From assembly GCA_963786625.1 (NCBI GenBank), contig CAWAZS010000001.1, positions 310,001 to 374,000 of the forward strand: 64,000 nt of DNA, written 5' to 3'. The notes beneath the pieces were generated by a model. The model was not told the DNA's origin. It was given only the letters and a program-made list of their open reading frames with translations, and made no database searches. Of the stretch, positions 43,395 through 52,317 are shown in pieces. Made by a program: the position numbers and the translations under genes. This DNA comes from CAIWHR01 sp963786625. Its GTDB lineage: Bacteria; Pseudomonadota; Gammaproteobacteria; Burkholderiales; Casimicrobiaceae. How positions within the stretch are numbered: the first letter of the stretch is position 1; each line of letters begins with the position of its first letter.

Positions 43395-44336
43395 ATGAGC
43401 CGACTGCCCCTCAACACACTCGGTACCTTCCGCGCCGTCGCGGAGCTCCAGAACCTGCGCGCGGCCGCCGACCGCCTGCATCTCACGCACAGCGCGGTCA
43501 GCCAGCAGATCCGCGTGCTCGAGGAGCGTCTGGGCTTCGCGCTGTTCGAGCGCCGCGGGCGACGTGTGCTGCTGAACCCTGCAGGCGAAGCGCTGCTGCG
43601 CAGCGTGCAGGCCGCGCTGACGCAACTCGACGACGGCGTGCAGGCCGCGGCGGCGGCGGCCAGCGGCGAGGCGCGCCGGCTGCGTGTGACGGTGCTGCCC
43701 TCGTTCGCGCATCGGTGGCTGCTGCCGCGCATCGGACGCTGGCGCGAACGGCACCCGACGCTGGCGCTGGAGATCGACGCCTCGCTGCGCATCGTCGACC
43801 TGCAACGCGAAGGCTTCCACGCCGCGGTCCGCGAAGGGAAGGGGCCGTGGCCCGGACTCGAGTCGGAGCGCCTGTTCGATCAGCCGCCGATCATCGTCGT
43901 CGGCTCGCCGTCCGCGGCGCGCCGCCTGCTCGGCGCGCAACCCGAAGCCCTGGCGCGCGAGCCGCTGCTGGGCGAGGTCGCGTTGTGGCGCGACTGGTTC
44001 GCGACCGCGGGGCTGCGCATCGACGTGCGGACCGTCGCCGACTTCAGCGATGCCGGCCTGATGCTGCAGGCGACGGAGCAGAATCTGGGCATTGCGCTAT
44101 CCCGCGAGCTGCTCGCCGCCGACGCGCTGTGCGACGGGCGGCTGGTCAAGCTCTCGCCGATCTCGATCACGCATGCGGAGGCGCAGCCGTATCACCTCGT
44201 CTTTCCGCCGAACCTGCGGGACTGGCCGCCGCTCGTCGGATTGCGGCAATGGCTGCGCGACGAGCTGGAGCGGTCGCAGCGGGCGCTCCACGCACCTCCG
44301 GCGAAGCGTCGCGGAAAGGCGAAGCCGGGCGGGTGA
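43395..44336 (+). CDS. LysR-family regulator, GcvA-like
   Basis: 313 residues. Seen: LPLNTLGTFRAVAELQNLRAAADRLHLTHSAVSQQIRVLEERLGFALFERRGRRVLL (HTH) and the effector domain (RVTVLPSFAHRWLLPRIGRWRERHPTL) typical of the GcvA/AmpR type. It ends in a basic tail KRRGKAKPGG. It is divergent from a small membrane-protein gene and probably regulates it. The start MSRLPLN (ATG 43395) is chosen by family alignment; ATG 43389 is 6 bases upstream. Confidence 0.85.
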   Translation: MSRLPLNTLGTFRAVAELQNLRAAADRLHLTHSAVSQQIRVLEERLGFALFERRGRRVLLNPAGEALLRSVQAALTQLDDGVQAAAAAASGEARRLRVTVLPSFAHRWLLPRIGRWRERHPTLALEIDASLRIVDLQREGFHAAVREGKGPWPGLESERLFDQPPIIVVGSPSAARRLLGAQPEALAREPLLGEVALWRDWFATAGLRIDVRTVADFSDAGLMLQATEQNLGIALSRELLAADALCDGRLVKLSPISITHAEAQPYHLVFPPNLRDWPPLVGLRQWLRDELERSQRALHAPPAKRRGKAKPGG

Positions 44337-44749
44337 GGTCGGTTCGTGGGACAGCCGCCGCCGTAGTGAGGCCCGGTCGCGGCACGCGCCTTGGCAAGAG
44401 CGCACACGGCTGCGGTCTTGCCGCTCATCGACGTGCTGGTGCCCGGCGACAGTTGGATTAGGAATTACGCCGCCACAGCAGCCGGCAAACATCCGGCTAC
44501 TCGAGTGTATGAGGCTTGACCCGTCTAGCCCATCATTTCTGGCGTCCGCTGGTGGCCGCGTGGAACGCAATCAGGAGTTCCTTCGCGATGGCTGCGGCTT
44601 GGCACCGCATTTGCTACGGTTGCATGCGCCGGTGCTTTCAGCGTGAGGTCGCGCATGAAACGTTTCAAAACGTACCCTACAGACGATGAAAGACAGGGGC
44701 GTTGTACCGCATTCGTACCTGGAAGGGGAAGACGCTACCGGAGGTGATT
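44337..44749. other. Intergenic region, no gene seen
   Basis: GC is lower than in the neighbouring genes. No recognisable gene; the end of the region supplies the GGAGG and probable promoter of the first tiny membrane protein. Confidence 0.35.
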
Positions 44750-44962
44750 ATGAATGTTGCCGAGGTCTTATTGGTTCTGGTCGCCGAGGCGTTCGTACTC
44801 TTGGGCATCGTGTTGTTGTTACGAATGGCCGCGAAACAGGATCTCCGCGCGCGTTGCGCCCGGAACTTCGCGCGTCGCGCCCGGATCAACGCGCTTCGCG
44901 CCCGGGAGCGGAACAACCCTCCCGTGGACGAGCCCGCCGTGACGCGGTTGGGCGCCGGCTGA
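44750..44962 (+). CDS. Tiny single-pass membrane protein A
   Basis: 70 residues. Seen: transmembrane helix VAEVLLVLVAEAFVLLGIVLLLRM, then an Arg/Ala-rich cytosolic part RARCARNFARRARINALRARER built from 21-base DNA repeats, and the ending PAVTRLGAG. GGAGG is 5 bases before the ATG. The tail resembles that of the second small protein 57 bases further on (TVTSLGTR), so the two are probably related and act together. Function unknown. Confidence 0.55.
   Translation: MNVAEVLLVLVAEAFVLLGIVLLLRMAAKQDLRARCARNFARRARINALRARERNNPPVDEPAVTRLGAG
44848..44910 (+). repeat. Three 21-base in-frame repeats in the tiny membrane protein gene
   Basis: Units beginning CGCGCGTTGCGCCCGGAACT, CGCGCGTCGCGCCCGGATCA and CGCGCTTCGCGCCCGGGAGC follow each other exactly, encoding the Arg/Ala-rich part. 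Seven-codon periodicity. Confidence 0.8.
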
Positions 44963-45019
44963 AATCTTGTCAAAGAGTTGACGCTCGGCGCCAATGCACG
45001 CCGAACTTGAGTGGTGAAT

Positions 45020-45190
45020 ATGAGCTTGGCCTTAACGCTGTTGACGCTGGTGGGCGGGGCGCTCTGGTGTTTGGGCCTACTGGTGGTGATACGACTAATC
45101 TGGCAAACCGATGGCCCCGCGCGTCGTGACCCGCAGCTCACCAACTCCCCCTTTGCCGAGGACACCGTGACTTCGTTGGGCACTCGCTGA
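45020..45190 (+). CDS. Tiny single-pass membrane protein B
   Basis: 56 residues: MSLALTLLTLVGGALWCLGL opens a hydrophobic helix that ends VVIRLIW, then a short polar tail (DGPARRDPQLTNSPFAEDT) ending VTSLGTR. Same plan and a similar end to the previous small gene (PAVTRLGAG). The Shine-Dalgarno sequence is weak (GAGTGGTGA). Function unknown; coding is supported by the well-formed helix and the shared tail, not by homology I can name. Confidence 0.45.
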   Translation: MSLALTLLTLVGGALWCLGLLVVIRLIWQTDGPARRDPQLTNSPFAEDTVTSLGTR

Positions 45191-45408
45191 ATGCTAGGCG
45201 CGCTCATTGTCACGGCAACCGCTTAGATCAACGCAGGAGCAGCGATCCCGAGGCAGCGGCTACCCTCGGCACCTGCCGCACGCGCTACACCGCGCTGGCG
45301 CCCGATTTGCGAGCGGCGCGTAAGTGGCAACAGGTGGCAAACGGCGCGTTTCTTGGCTTTTTGGAAATCTCGAAAGTTGGCGAACGCCAACCGGGAAAGC
45401 CTTGCTGT

Positions 45409-45499
45409 TGGTGCCCGGGGCCGGACTCGAACCGGCACGGCGCGGTCAGGCGCCTGCGGATTTTAAGTCCGCTGTGTCTACCAGTTTCACCACCCGGGC
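45409..45499 (-). tRNA. tRNA-Leu (anticodon UAA)
   Basis: Reading the minus strand: acceptor GCCCGGG, D-arm with TGGTAGACAC, anticodon stem and loop GGACTTAAAATCC (anticodon TAA), long variable arm GCAGGCGCCTGACCGCGCC typical of leucine tRNAs, T-arm GGTTCGAGTCCG, closing CCCGGGC, discriminator A and an encoded CCA. All main pairings are visible. Confidence 0.95.
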
Positions 45500-45566
45500 A
45501 CAGCGGCGATTGTACGCAATCATCGCAGCGATCGAGGATCGGGCCGAGCGGGACGGTGTTCGCTCC

Positions 45567-45596
45567 GAAAGAAAAAGCCCCGCGCGAGGCGGGGCT
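45567..45596 (-). terminator. Rho-independent terminator of the mtrB-ompA gene
   Basis: Stem GCCCCGC/GCGGGGC with a 5-base loop, followed on the minus strand by TTTTTCTTTC. It lies 25 bases after the mtrB-ompA stop and before tRNA-Leu. Confidence 0.85.
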
Positions 45597-45620
45597 CTTC
45601 AGGGCACGGCGGCGATTTGA

Positions 45621-48474
45621 TTACTTCTTCGCCTCGCCCTTGACCTGCACTTCGACGCGACGGTTCGGCTGCAGGCATTCGATCAGCGCCTTCATGTTCT
45701 TCTGATCGCACTGCGCCACCGGCTGCTTCTCGCCCATGCCGATCGTCTCGATCTTGTCCTTGGCAACGCCCTTGCTGACCAGGTAGTCACGCACGGCATC
45801 CGCACGGCGCTCCGACAGCTTCTGGTTGTAGGCGTCGGTGCCGAGGCGGTCGGTGTGACCCGTCACCAGGACGACTTCGAGCTTCTGAATCTGCGCCAGC
45901 TTGCCGACGACCTGGCCGTCGATCGCCGCCTTGCCTTCGGGCTTCAGCACCGCCTTGTCGAAGTCGAACAGGACCTTCGAGTCGAGGGTGATCTTCTGCA
46001 CCTGCGGCGTGGGTGCCGGGGCCGGCGGTGGCGGCGGTGGCGGCGGCGGCGGCGGCGCCGCGACCGGCGGGCGAGGCGGCGCTTCCGCGACCTTCATGTT
46101 CGCGGGAGGCGGCAGGGGCGTGTCGAACCTGTACGCCACCGTCATCCAGACGATGTTGTTCGGTAGCTCGGGTTGGCGTAGGCGCCCGTGTTCCAGCTGT
46201 TGTTGCTCGACAGCGCGTTGTTGCTTCCCGGGTATGTACTGATAGTACGGGTAGTAGCTCTGATACCCGCGCATCTGGTCGTCGGTGTAATCGTATTTCT
46301 CGTATGCGTAGCCCAGCGTCGCCGCCCATGTCTTGTTGAACTTGTAGTGGCCTTGATCAGGAAGCGCTTCGTCTCGGTGTCGTCGGTCGACGTAGTTGAC
46401 CAGCGGACCGCCGTGGTAGCCGCCGGCGCCCGTCGTGTCGCCCGACGAGAAGTCGACGCCGCCGCCGGTGTTGAGCCAGCTCGCCTGCGCGGTGACTGCA
46501 GCTTCTCGGACGCCACCCAGTCCGCCTGCAGGGCGACCATCCAGTTCGTCCTGGGTGTTCTTCGTGCCCCAGTCGAAGTTGACGAATTCGGCGGGTCCTC
46601 GGAATCGCGCCGAGGTAGGTCGGCGGAGTCGCTGCGGCTGCCGATATCTGGCGGTAGTCCTGATCGAACTTGACCTTGCCCCAGTTGCCGATCACCGACA
46701 CGCGGAACTTGTCGGGACGCCGTAGCCGATCGGAGCATCGTAGATCTGGCGCTTGTCGTCGGTGCGGCCGTAGTACGGGGGTCCTTGTAGTCGGTCTTCT
46801 TCCACGTCGCGCCGATGCCGATGTCGAGCAGCGGCATCGGATTCCAGTCGAGCACGAGCTTGACCATGTTCTGGTCGTAGTTCGCGATGTCGTACGCCGA
46901 GAAGTAGTACTGGACCACGTTCGTCGGCGGCACCGTCGTGATCGGCCCGCTGGCGGTGAACAGGTGGTCGATGTCGGAGCGCTGCTGCAGGTACTGGTAC
47001 TTGATGCGCCCGCTCAGGCCCTCGAGCATGCTGTTCCGGTACTCGATCCAGAAGCGGTTGTCCTCGGTCTCGTTGCGAAGTCTCGAGGTCGCGCGTCGAT
47101 CTTGAGGAAGGTGTAGTTGCCCACCAGCTTCTGCCGCGGGCCGATGCGGTAGATGAGGTCGATGCCGGCCTCTTGCTTCGTGTAGGCGAAGAGTTCGGGC
47201 GCCGGCACCGCGCTGATGCAGAACCGGGTCGGCGTGGACGTTTGGATGCCGGTGCCCGGATTCGGGCAGTTCGCGGCATCTGCCCCGAGTCCTCCGGCCG
47301 CATAGTCGATCTGCGTCGAATCGTTCCCGACTTGTCGTAGTAGTTGTAGTAGACGCGGCTGTCGAGCCCCTTCATCAGGGTGGAGGTGAGCGACGCCTGC
47401 ACCGACGACGTCTTGTGCTCGCCGTCGAACGTCGACGAGCTCGGCGTGGTGACGAGATAGCCGACGCCGACGGGCTGGAGGTTGGACGGCTGGGTCGCGC
47501 TCGACGTCGGCTTGAGTCCGCTGGATTCCACCGCGAAGCTGTCGGTCAGCTTGCTCTGAGCTCGCGCGCAGCACGAACGTCGAATCGAGCGGCAGCTCGC
47601 GCACCGACGCATGGAGGCTCCACTTCTTGAGCTCGTTGTCCGGCGGCAGCAGCGACGTGTCCAGCGCGCTGCGCATGTAGAAGTTCGTCCACTGCATCGC
47701 GTCGATGCTGTTGCTGAACTTGCTGTCCAGGAAGCCGACCTTGAAGTTCCAGCTCCTGCCCGCGTAGCCCGCCTCGAAGATCGCGTTCTTGGTCTTGTAT
47801 TCGACCGGCGCGCCGAACTCGATCAGGCCATTGCCGGACCCGGTCCCCAATTGGGCACTCTGCGGCCGGATGCCCGTCGTCTCGACCTCGTTGTAGTCGG
47901 CGCGGAAGAAGAACGGCGACCTGGCGGAGACTTCGACGGCGCCGCCGGTGGTGTTGCGTTGCAGCCCGTAGTTGAACGTGTTCCAGGTCGCCGGGTTCTG
48001 CGCCTGCGGATACGTGCCGGCGGGGCCCTGCTGCAGGTTGCTCCAGGAGTTCCACAGCGGGGTGATCGCATTCCACGACAGGTTGTGCGGCATCCGGTCC
48101 TGGTACACCTGGGCCTTGAACACGTCGTAGCCGCCGCCGCGGGCATCGACGTACTGGTCATCGCGGCCGAAGTTCTCGCCGAAGAATCTGAGGTAGTAGT
48201 TCTTGCTGCTGCCCCTCGCGTCGATGACGCCGATCACGCCGTTGTCGACGTTCTGATACTCCTGGGCCTTGGCCTCGTCAGCCGGGCCGGTGAACGGTTC
48301 ACGGTCGCGCGACGGATACAGGCCGTACGCGCCGTTGCGCGTGCCGCCGTCGGTGCTGACGCCGCGGCCTCCCGCTTCGGCCGAGCCGCTCCAGACGAAA
48401 GTGTCGTATTCGCCCCACGCCGGACTGGACGCGAACAGGCTTGCCACGGCGACGGCAATGAGCTTGGTTCTCAT
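45621..48474 (-). CDS. mtrB: MtrB/PioB-type outer-membrane porin fused to an OmpA domain (frame breaks)
   Basis: About 945 residues when joined. Seen: signal MRTKLIAVAVASLFASSPAWG; MtrB/PioB-type barrel with SGSAEAGGRGVSTDGG, NYYLRFFGENFGRDDQYVDARGG and, near the end, YAYEKYDYTDDQMRGY and NNIVWMTVAYRF (final strand). In one unbroken frame from 46274 to the stop, this last strand runs into a Pro-rich linker (11 consecutive Pro) and an OmpA/MotB domain (LFDFDKAVLKPEGK, VTGHTDRLGTDAYNQKLSERRA, PNRRVEV) that binds peptidoglycan by family knowledge. The N-terminus lacks the CxxC of gamma-proteobacterial MtrB. At least seven frame changes occur between 46165 and 47560. The barrel sheathes the decaheme cytochrome encoded just upstream. 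Confidence 0.82.
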
Positions 48475-48489
48475 GGGTGTCCCCTAATC

Positions 48490-49451
48490 TCAACGAAGGA
48501 AGAATTGGCCGTAGGCCGACGGTGGCGCGTTGCTGCCGTGGATCTGACGATGGCAGCCGACGCAGCCGCTTCCCTCGAAGCGGATATTCGACGGATTCAC
48601 GCCGGGGAGCGTCCCTCGCCCGTCGTAGATCCCGTGGGTGTGCCCGCCCGGATGGCAGTCCGCGCAGAGTGCCGGCGGCTTCTGCGCGAGCAGCCGGTTG
48701 TGCGCCGAGCCGTGCGGCGTGTGACAGGTTCCGCAGTTTTCCATGACCGGCGGGTGCTCGTGGATCCACGGGCCGCGCTTGTCGGCGTGGCAGCTCGTGC
48801 ACAGGTCGAGCGTGGACTCGGCCTTGAGCTGGAACGGGCGTCAACGAGCCGTGCGGGTCGTGGCAGTCGTGGCAGGCCACCTTGCCTTCGACGATCGGGT
48901 GGTGCGACGGCTTGACGATCTCGCCGCGCTGGTCGCGGTGGCACGCGATGCACGCCTTGTACGCCAGTTGCCGCTGCGTGGTCACGTACGGCGCCGCCGC
49001 GAACGAGCCGGCCTTGACGTTCTTGAAGTTGGCCCCGGCCTGGCCGCCATGGATGGCGTGGCAGTCGGTGCAGGAAACGTCGTATTTCTTGTGCACGCCC
49101 GACGCCCAGGCGGAAAGGTGCCGCTGCCCCGCGTGGCACGACATGCACACGGCGGTCTTCTGGTCGGCCGTCGCGTCCTTCGCCGTCAGCGCGTTGACCG
49201 GCTTGTTCCTGTTCGGATCCTGCAGGTGCAGCGCCGCGTCGCCGTGACAGGTCTGGCACGAACTGCCGTTCGCGTCGTTGTTCGCCCCGTGCGCGGTGAG
49301 CATCGTCGAGTTGTGCGACTTCGCATGGCATTCCGCGCATACGGGGGTGACCCCGACAGCCTGTCTGCGCCTGCGCGAAGGCAGGCGCTGCAGTCAATAC
49401 CGCAAGCGCCGCCAGCAGGCCGGCTGCCGCAACGATCGATTTGAATCGCAT
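48490..49451 (-). CDS. mtrA: MtrA/DmsE-type periplasmic decaheme cytochrome c (two frame breaks)
   Basis: About 320 residues. Seen: signal peptide MRFKSIVAAAGLLAALAVLT ... AFAQ and ten CxxCH heme sites in order: CAECH, CQTCH, CMSCH, CTDCH, CIACH, CHDCH, CTSCH, CGTCH, CADCH and CVGCH. Exactly ten, as in MtrA/PioA/MtoA. It carries electrons through the outer-membrane barrel, either outward to metal oxides or inward from Fe(II). Frame changes near 49360 and 48838 look like sequencing errors because spacing and hemes are conserved on both sides. GGAGC precedes the ATG. mtrB starts 15 bases after its stop. No outer-surface MtrC is present. Confidence 0.88.
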
Positions 49452-50111
49452 GTGGTGCTCCCTTTCCCTGAATTTGCCGCAACCGTGTGCTACGACCGGT
49501 GCGCCGCCCGCGAACCCCGATGCTCCGGAGATGCGAAGCTGCGCCACGAAACATGGTGCCGAACCGGGAGGCCCGGCGAATGGAGTTGACGGCGGAAATC
49601 GTTGAGACGCGAGAACCGGAGTCATCGCATGCCGCCCGTCGATTCGGGCCGCTGGTCGTTCGCGCCGTGTGCATGGTGCTTGGTCATTGGTTCGGATGCG
49701 CGCTGCCGGTACGAGCCAGTCTGCTGCTGGTCTCGCCGGAAATGCCAGCTCCGCGCAATGGGTCTAGTTGTATGCCCGCGGGCAAATGCGCGTCAACGAT
49801 TTGCCATGCGACATTTCGTCGCAGTGTTGCAAAAATGAATCAGAAAAAGCGCGCAGGCGATCGTTGTCGATCGCGCAAGACTTTGCGATGGGTCAAAGAA
49901 CCCTTTTCGAATGCGGTGCCATTTCGCCGCGCCGCACGCCGACGAATGGCGAGGCGGGCCCGCGGTGTCATAGGAGAATCGTCCGTCGCCCGCCGTTCGC
50001 GGCGCAAAAGAAGAGGGGACGCCGTGCGCCTGATCGCGCCAAGGCGTCCCCCGTTTGACGTGGATCAACGAAATGCGATCGTTCGGATCCGGATCGGCGT
50101 GTCGCCGGTGC
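49452..50111. other. Long intergenic region upstream of mtrA
   Basis: No gene supported on either strand. It holds the mtrAB promoter and the arsM terminator, and is less GC-rich around 49800-49920. I see no convincing Fur, ArcA or Fnr site. Confidence 0.4.
50010..50055 (-). terminator. Terminator of the arsM transcript
   Basis: Stem GGGGACGCC/GGCGTCCCC around a 19-base loop, followed on the minus strand by CTCTTCTTTT. About 57 bases after the arsM stop. Confidence 0.75.
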
Positions 50112-50963
50112 TCAGCGTGAGGCGCTGCCCGGCGCGAATTGCGTGTCCGGCTTCGTCGCGCGGATGAAGGCGCTGACGAACTTGCCGTCGACCTCCTTCG
50201 CCATCGTCTCGTCGTCGAAGCCCTCGGCGGCGAGGAACGCCCGCGCGTCGTCGCAGCCGTACACGCGCGTGATCTCGACGTCGATCTCGCCGAACCCGGC
50301 CCCGGCGAGCTTGCTCCGGTACTCGGCATCGGAGAGCGCGCCGGCCACGCAGCCCACCCAGAGCTCCATGCTCCTGCGGATCGAGTCGGGCACGGCACCG
50401 CGCACGACCACATCGGAAACCGCGAAGCGCCCGCCGGGCTTCAAGACGCGGAAGGCCTCCTTCAGCACCCGGTCCTTGTCGCCGGAGAGGTTGATCACGC
50501 AATTGGAGATGATCACGTCGACCGAATTGTCGGGCAGCGGGATGTGCTCGATCTCGCCCTTCAGGAATTCCACGTTGGCGAGCCCGCTCTTGCGCCGGTT
50601 CTCTTCGGCGAGCGCCAGCATCTCGTCGGTCATGTCGAGACCGTAGGCTTTCCCCGTCGGCCCGACGCGCCGGGCGGAGAGCAGCACGTCGATGCCGCCG
50701 CCCGATCCGAGGTCGAGCACCGTCTCGCCCGGCCGCAATTCGGCAAGCGCGGTGGGATTGCCGCAGCCCAGCGACGCCGTCAGCGCCGCGTCCGGGACTT
50801 CGCCGGCCTGCCCCGCGTCGTACAGGTTGGAGGTGATCGGATCGCAGCAGCTCGTCGCGTTCGGAGCGCTGCCGCAGCAGCCGCCCCCGCCAGCCTTGAC
50901 CCGCAGTGCGGCACGACTGTATCGATCCCGCACGATTTCCTTCACATCGTTGGTGGTTGCCAT
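50112..50963 (-). CDS. arsM: Arsenite S-adenosylmethionine methyltransferase ArsM
   Basis: 283 residues. Seen: Cys-rich N-terminus GGGGCCGSAPNATSCCD, SAM site ETVLDLGSGGGIDVLLSA, and the As(III)-binding cysteines in SLGCGNP, ISNCVINLS and LWVGCVAG. It methylates arsenite to methyl- and dimethylarsenic, which are also the starting material for arsenosugars made by ArsS (encoded about 35 kb away in this window). It follows arsC and the Acr3 stub and ends the ars operon. Confidence 0.92.
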   Translation of the reverse strand: MATTNDVKEIVRDRYSRAALRVKAGGGGCCGSAPNATSCCDPITSNLYDAGQAGEVPDAALTASLGCGNPTALAELRPGETVLDLGSGGGIDVLLSARRVGPTGKAYGLDMTDEMLALAEENRRKSGLANVEFLKGEIEHIPLPDNSVDVIISNCVINLSGDKDRVLKEAFRVLKPGGRFAVSDVVVRGAVPDSIRRSMELWVGCVAGALSDAEYRSKLAGAGFGEIDVEITRVYGCDDARAFLAAEGFDDETMAKEVDGKFVSAFIRATKPDTQFAPGSASR

Positions 50964-51172
50964 CGCTGACTCCTTTCGTTAACGGACCGTGGCCTGGGCA
51001 GCCCCGCGACCCTCGTACCAGCCCTTGGTGGCGCCGACGGCCCGGCGACGCAACGGGCGACGCCGAGCTTCTTGTTGAGCCAGTACGCGAGTCCGGCGCC
51101 GGCGACGATGCAGCCGAACACCCACCAGGTCAGGTTGCGCTCGAAGCTGCCGATCGCCTGCTGCTGCGCCAT
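50942..51172 (-). pseudogene. Acr3 arsenite exporter remnant (N-terminal stub)
   Basis: 76 residues. Residues 7-35, IGSFERNLTWWVFGCIVAGAGLAYWLNKKLGV, look like the first membrane segment of Acr3-type arsenite permeases (family form IGSFERYLTxWVxLCIVAGIALG). The rest, RCVAGPSAPPRAGTRVAGLP, is unlike the permease, which should have ten membrane segments and about 350 residues. So the exporter is lost, or a small membrane protein was derived from it. It sits between arsC (3 bases) and arsM (overlap), where acr3 normally lies. Confidence 0.6.
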
Positions 51173-51174
51173 GG

Positions 51175-51699
51175 TCAGGCGGCCGTGTCGCCGGTGGATT
51201 TAGCCTGGCCGATGTCGCGCAGCGCGTTCGCGAGACTCATCCGGTCGAGCTTCGCGAGCGGCAGGCTCGCGAACAGCCGGATGCGGTTCGTCAGGATGCG
51301 ACCCGTCTCCGCGAACGCCTTGCGCTTGTCGTCGTCGCTGCCTTCGACGGCGGCCGGATCGGGAACGCCCCAATGGGCCGTCATCGGCTGTCCCGGCCAG
51401 ACCGGACAGACTTCGCCCGCCGCGTTGTCGCAGACGGTGAACACGAAATCGAGCGGCGGCGCCCCCGTCTGCGCAAACTCGTCCCAGCTCTTGCTGCGCA
51501 GGCCGTCGGTCGGCATGCGGTTCGCGCGCAGGTATTCCAGCGCGTACGGATTCACCCGGCCGGCCGGATGCGACCCGGCGCTGTACGAGCGAAAGCGGGC
51601 GGCACCCGCCTGCCGCAGGACGGCCTCGGCGATGATGCTCCGCGCCGAGTTTCCGGTGCACAGGAAGAGGACGTTGAAGACGCGCTGCGCGGTGGTCAT
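51175..51699 (-). CDS. arsC: Arsenate reductase ArsC, thioredoxin-coupled type
   Basis: 174 residues. Seen: P-loop LCTGNSARSIIAE (nucleophilic Cys, as in low-molecular-weight phosphatases) and FTVCDNAAGEVCPVWPG carrying the second and third redox Cys, plus GVPDPA. It reduces arsenate to arsenite with thioredoxin. It has a C-terminal extension of about 30 residues. A palindrome pair separates it from arsR. Confidence 0.9.
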   Translation of the reverse strand: MTTAQRVFNVLFLCTGNSARSIIAEAVLRQAGAARFRSYSAGSHPAGRVNPYALEYLRANRMPTDGLRSKSWDEFAQTGAPPLDFVFTVCDNAAGEVCPVWPGQPMTAHWGVPDPAAVEGSDDDKRKAFAETGRILTNRIRLFASLPLAKLDRMSLANALRDIGQAKSTGDTAA

Positions 51700-51729
51700 G
51701 GTGAAATTTCGTGCTCGTGCATTCCGGAT

Positions 51730-51796
51730 GTGGGGCCGCCTTCAGGCGGCTCGCGATTGTCGGCGTTGCTGCATCCGGCTGAAGCCGGACCCACGG
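51730..51796. repeat. Inverted pair of REP-like palindromes between arsR and arsC
   Basis: A facing pair: GGGGCCGCCTTCAGGCGGC (divergent copy) and TCCGGCTGAAGCCGGACCC, same family as those in dnaE2 and imuB, here in the only gap inside the ars operon. Confidence 0.75.
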
Positions 51797-51844
51797 CGAT
51801 TGCGCACCGTAGCGTCCTGAAGCCCAGGGTATGCACAGGATGTC

Positions 51845-52216
51845 TCAAGCCGTGCGCCGGCGCTTCGGCGCCGGCACCGCGACGGCGACAATCGATTTCG
51901 GATTCGGCGCGCATTCGGTGGCGCAGACCGCGCTCGACCGGCAGCAGTTGGCGGTGAGATACCCGAGGAGGCCGTTCATCGCGTCGAGATCGGCGCGGTA
52001 CCAGACGAAGCGGCCATCCTGTCGGGGCACGATCAGGCCAGCCCGCGTGAGCTCCTTCAGGTGGAACGACAGCGAGGCGGGCGCGAGTCCCAGCTGCTCG
52101 GCCACTTTCCCGGCCGGCAAGCCCTCGGGCGCGTGCTCGACGAGCAGCCGATACACCGCCAATCGCGTTTCCTGGGCGAGCGCCGCGAGCGCGACCAGAA
52201 CATTCGATGTTTCCAT
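51845..52216 (-). CDS. arsR: ArsR-family arsenic-responsive repressor
   Basis: 123 residues. Seen: winged HTH LVALAALAQETRLAVYRLLVEHAPEGLPAGKVAEQLGLAPASLSFHLKELTRAGLI and a Cys-rich tail TANCCRSSAVCATEC, the probable As(III) site in the C-terminal position rather than in the HTH helix. It ends in a basic stretch PKRRRTA. A near-perfect palindrome overlaps its start codon and is the probable operator. It leads arsC-acr3 remnant-arsM. Confidence 0.87.
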   Translation of the reverse strand: METSNVLVALAALAQETRLAVYRLLVEHAPEGLPAGKVAEQLGLAPASLSFHLKELTRAGLIVPRQDGRFVWYRADLDAMNGLLGYLTANCCRSSAVCATECAPNPKSIVAVAVPAPKRRRTA

Positions 52217-52238
52217 ATTTGTACAAGTATACGAATAT
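52215..52238 (-). promoter_or_regulatory. Probable ArsR operator
   Basis: Arms ATATTCGTA and TACAAATAT (8 of 9 paired) around 6 bases, AT-rich and overlapping the arsR ATG. Position and symmetry fit autoregulation by ArsR. Confidence 0.6.
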
Positions 52239-52317
52239 AGAATCCATGTCAACCCGGTCCGGACCAGGACGGAGAAATCTGGAATCGAAGGCTGCGCCCG
52301 GCCGCACAGGCGCGCGG

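Noticed and set aside
46165..47560. Programmed frameshifting in mtrB
   Set aside because: Too many changes in both directions without slippery sites or structures; sequencing error or decay is simpler.
52215..52238. arsR upstream palindrome as a third LexA site
   Set aside because: It shares TACAAATAT with the dnaE2 site by chance but has different arms and spacing, and its place over the arsR start fits ArsR.
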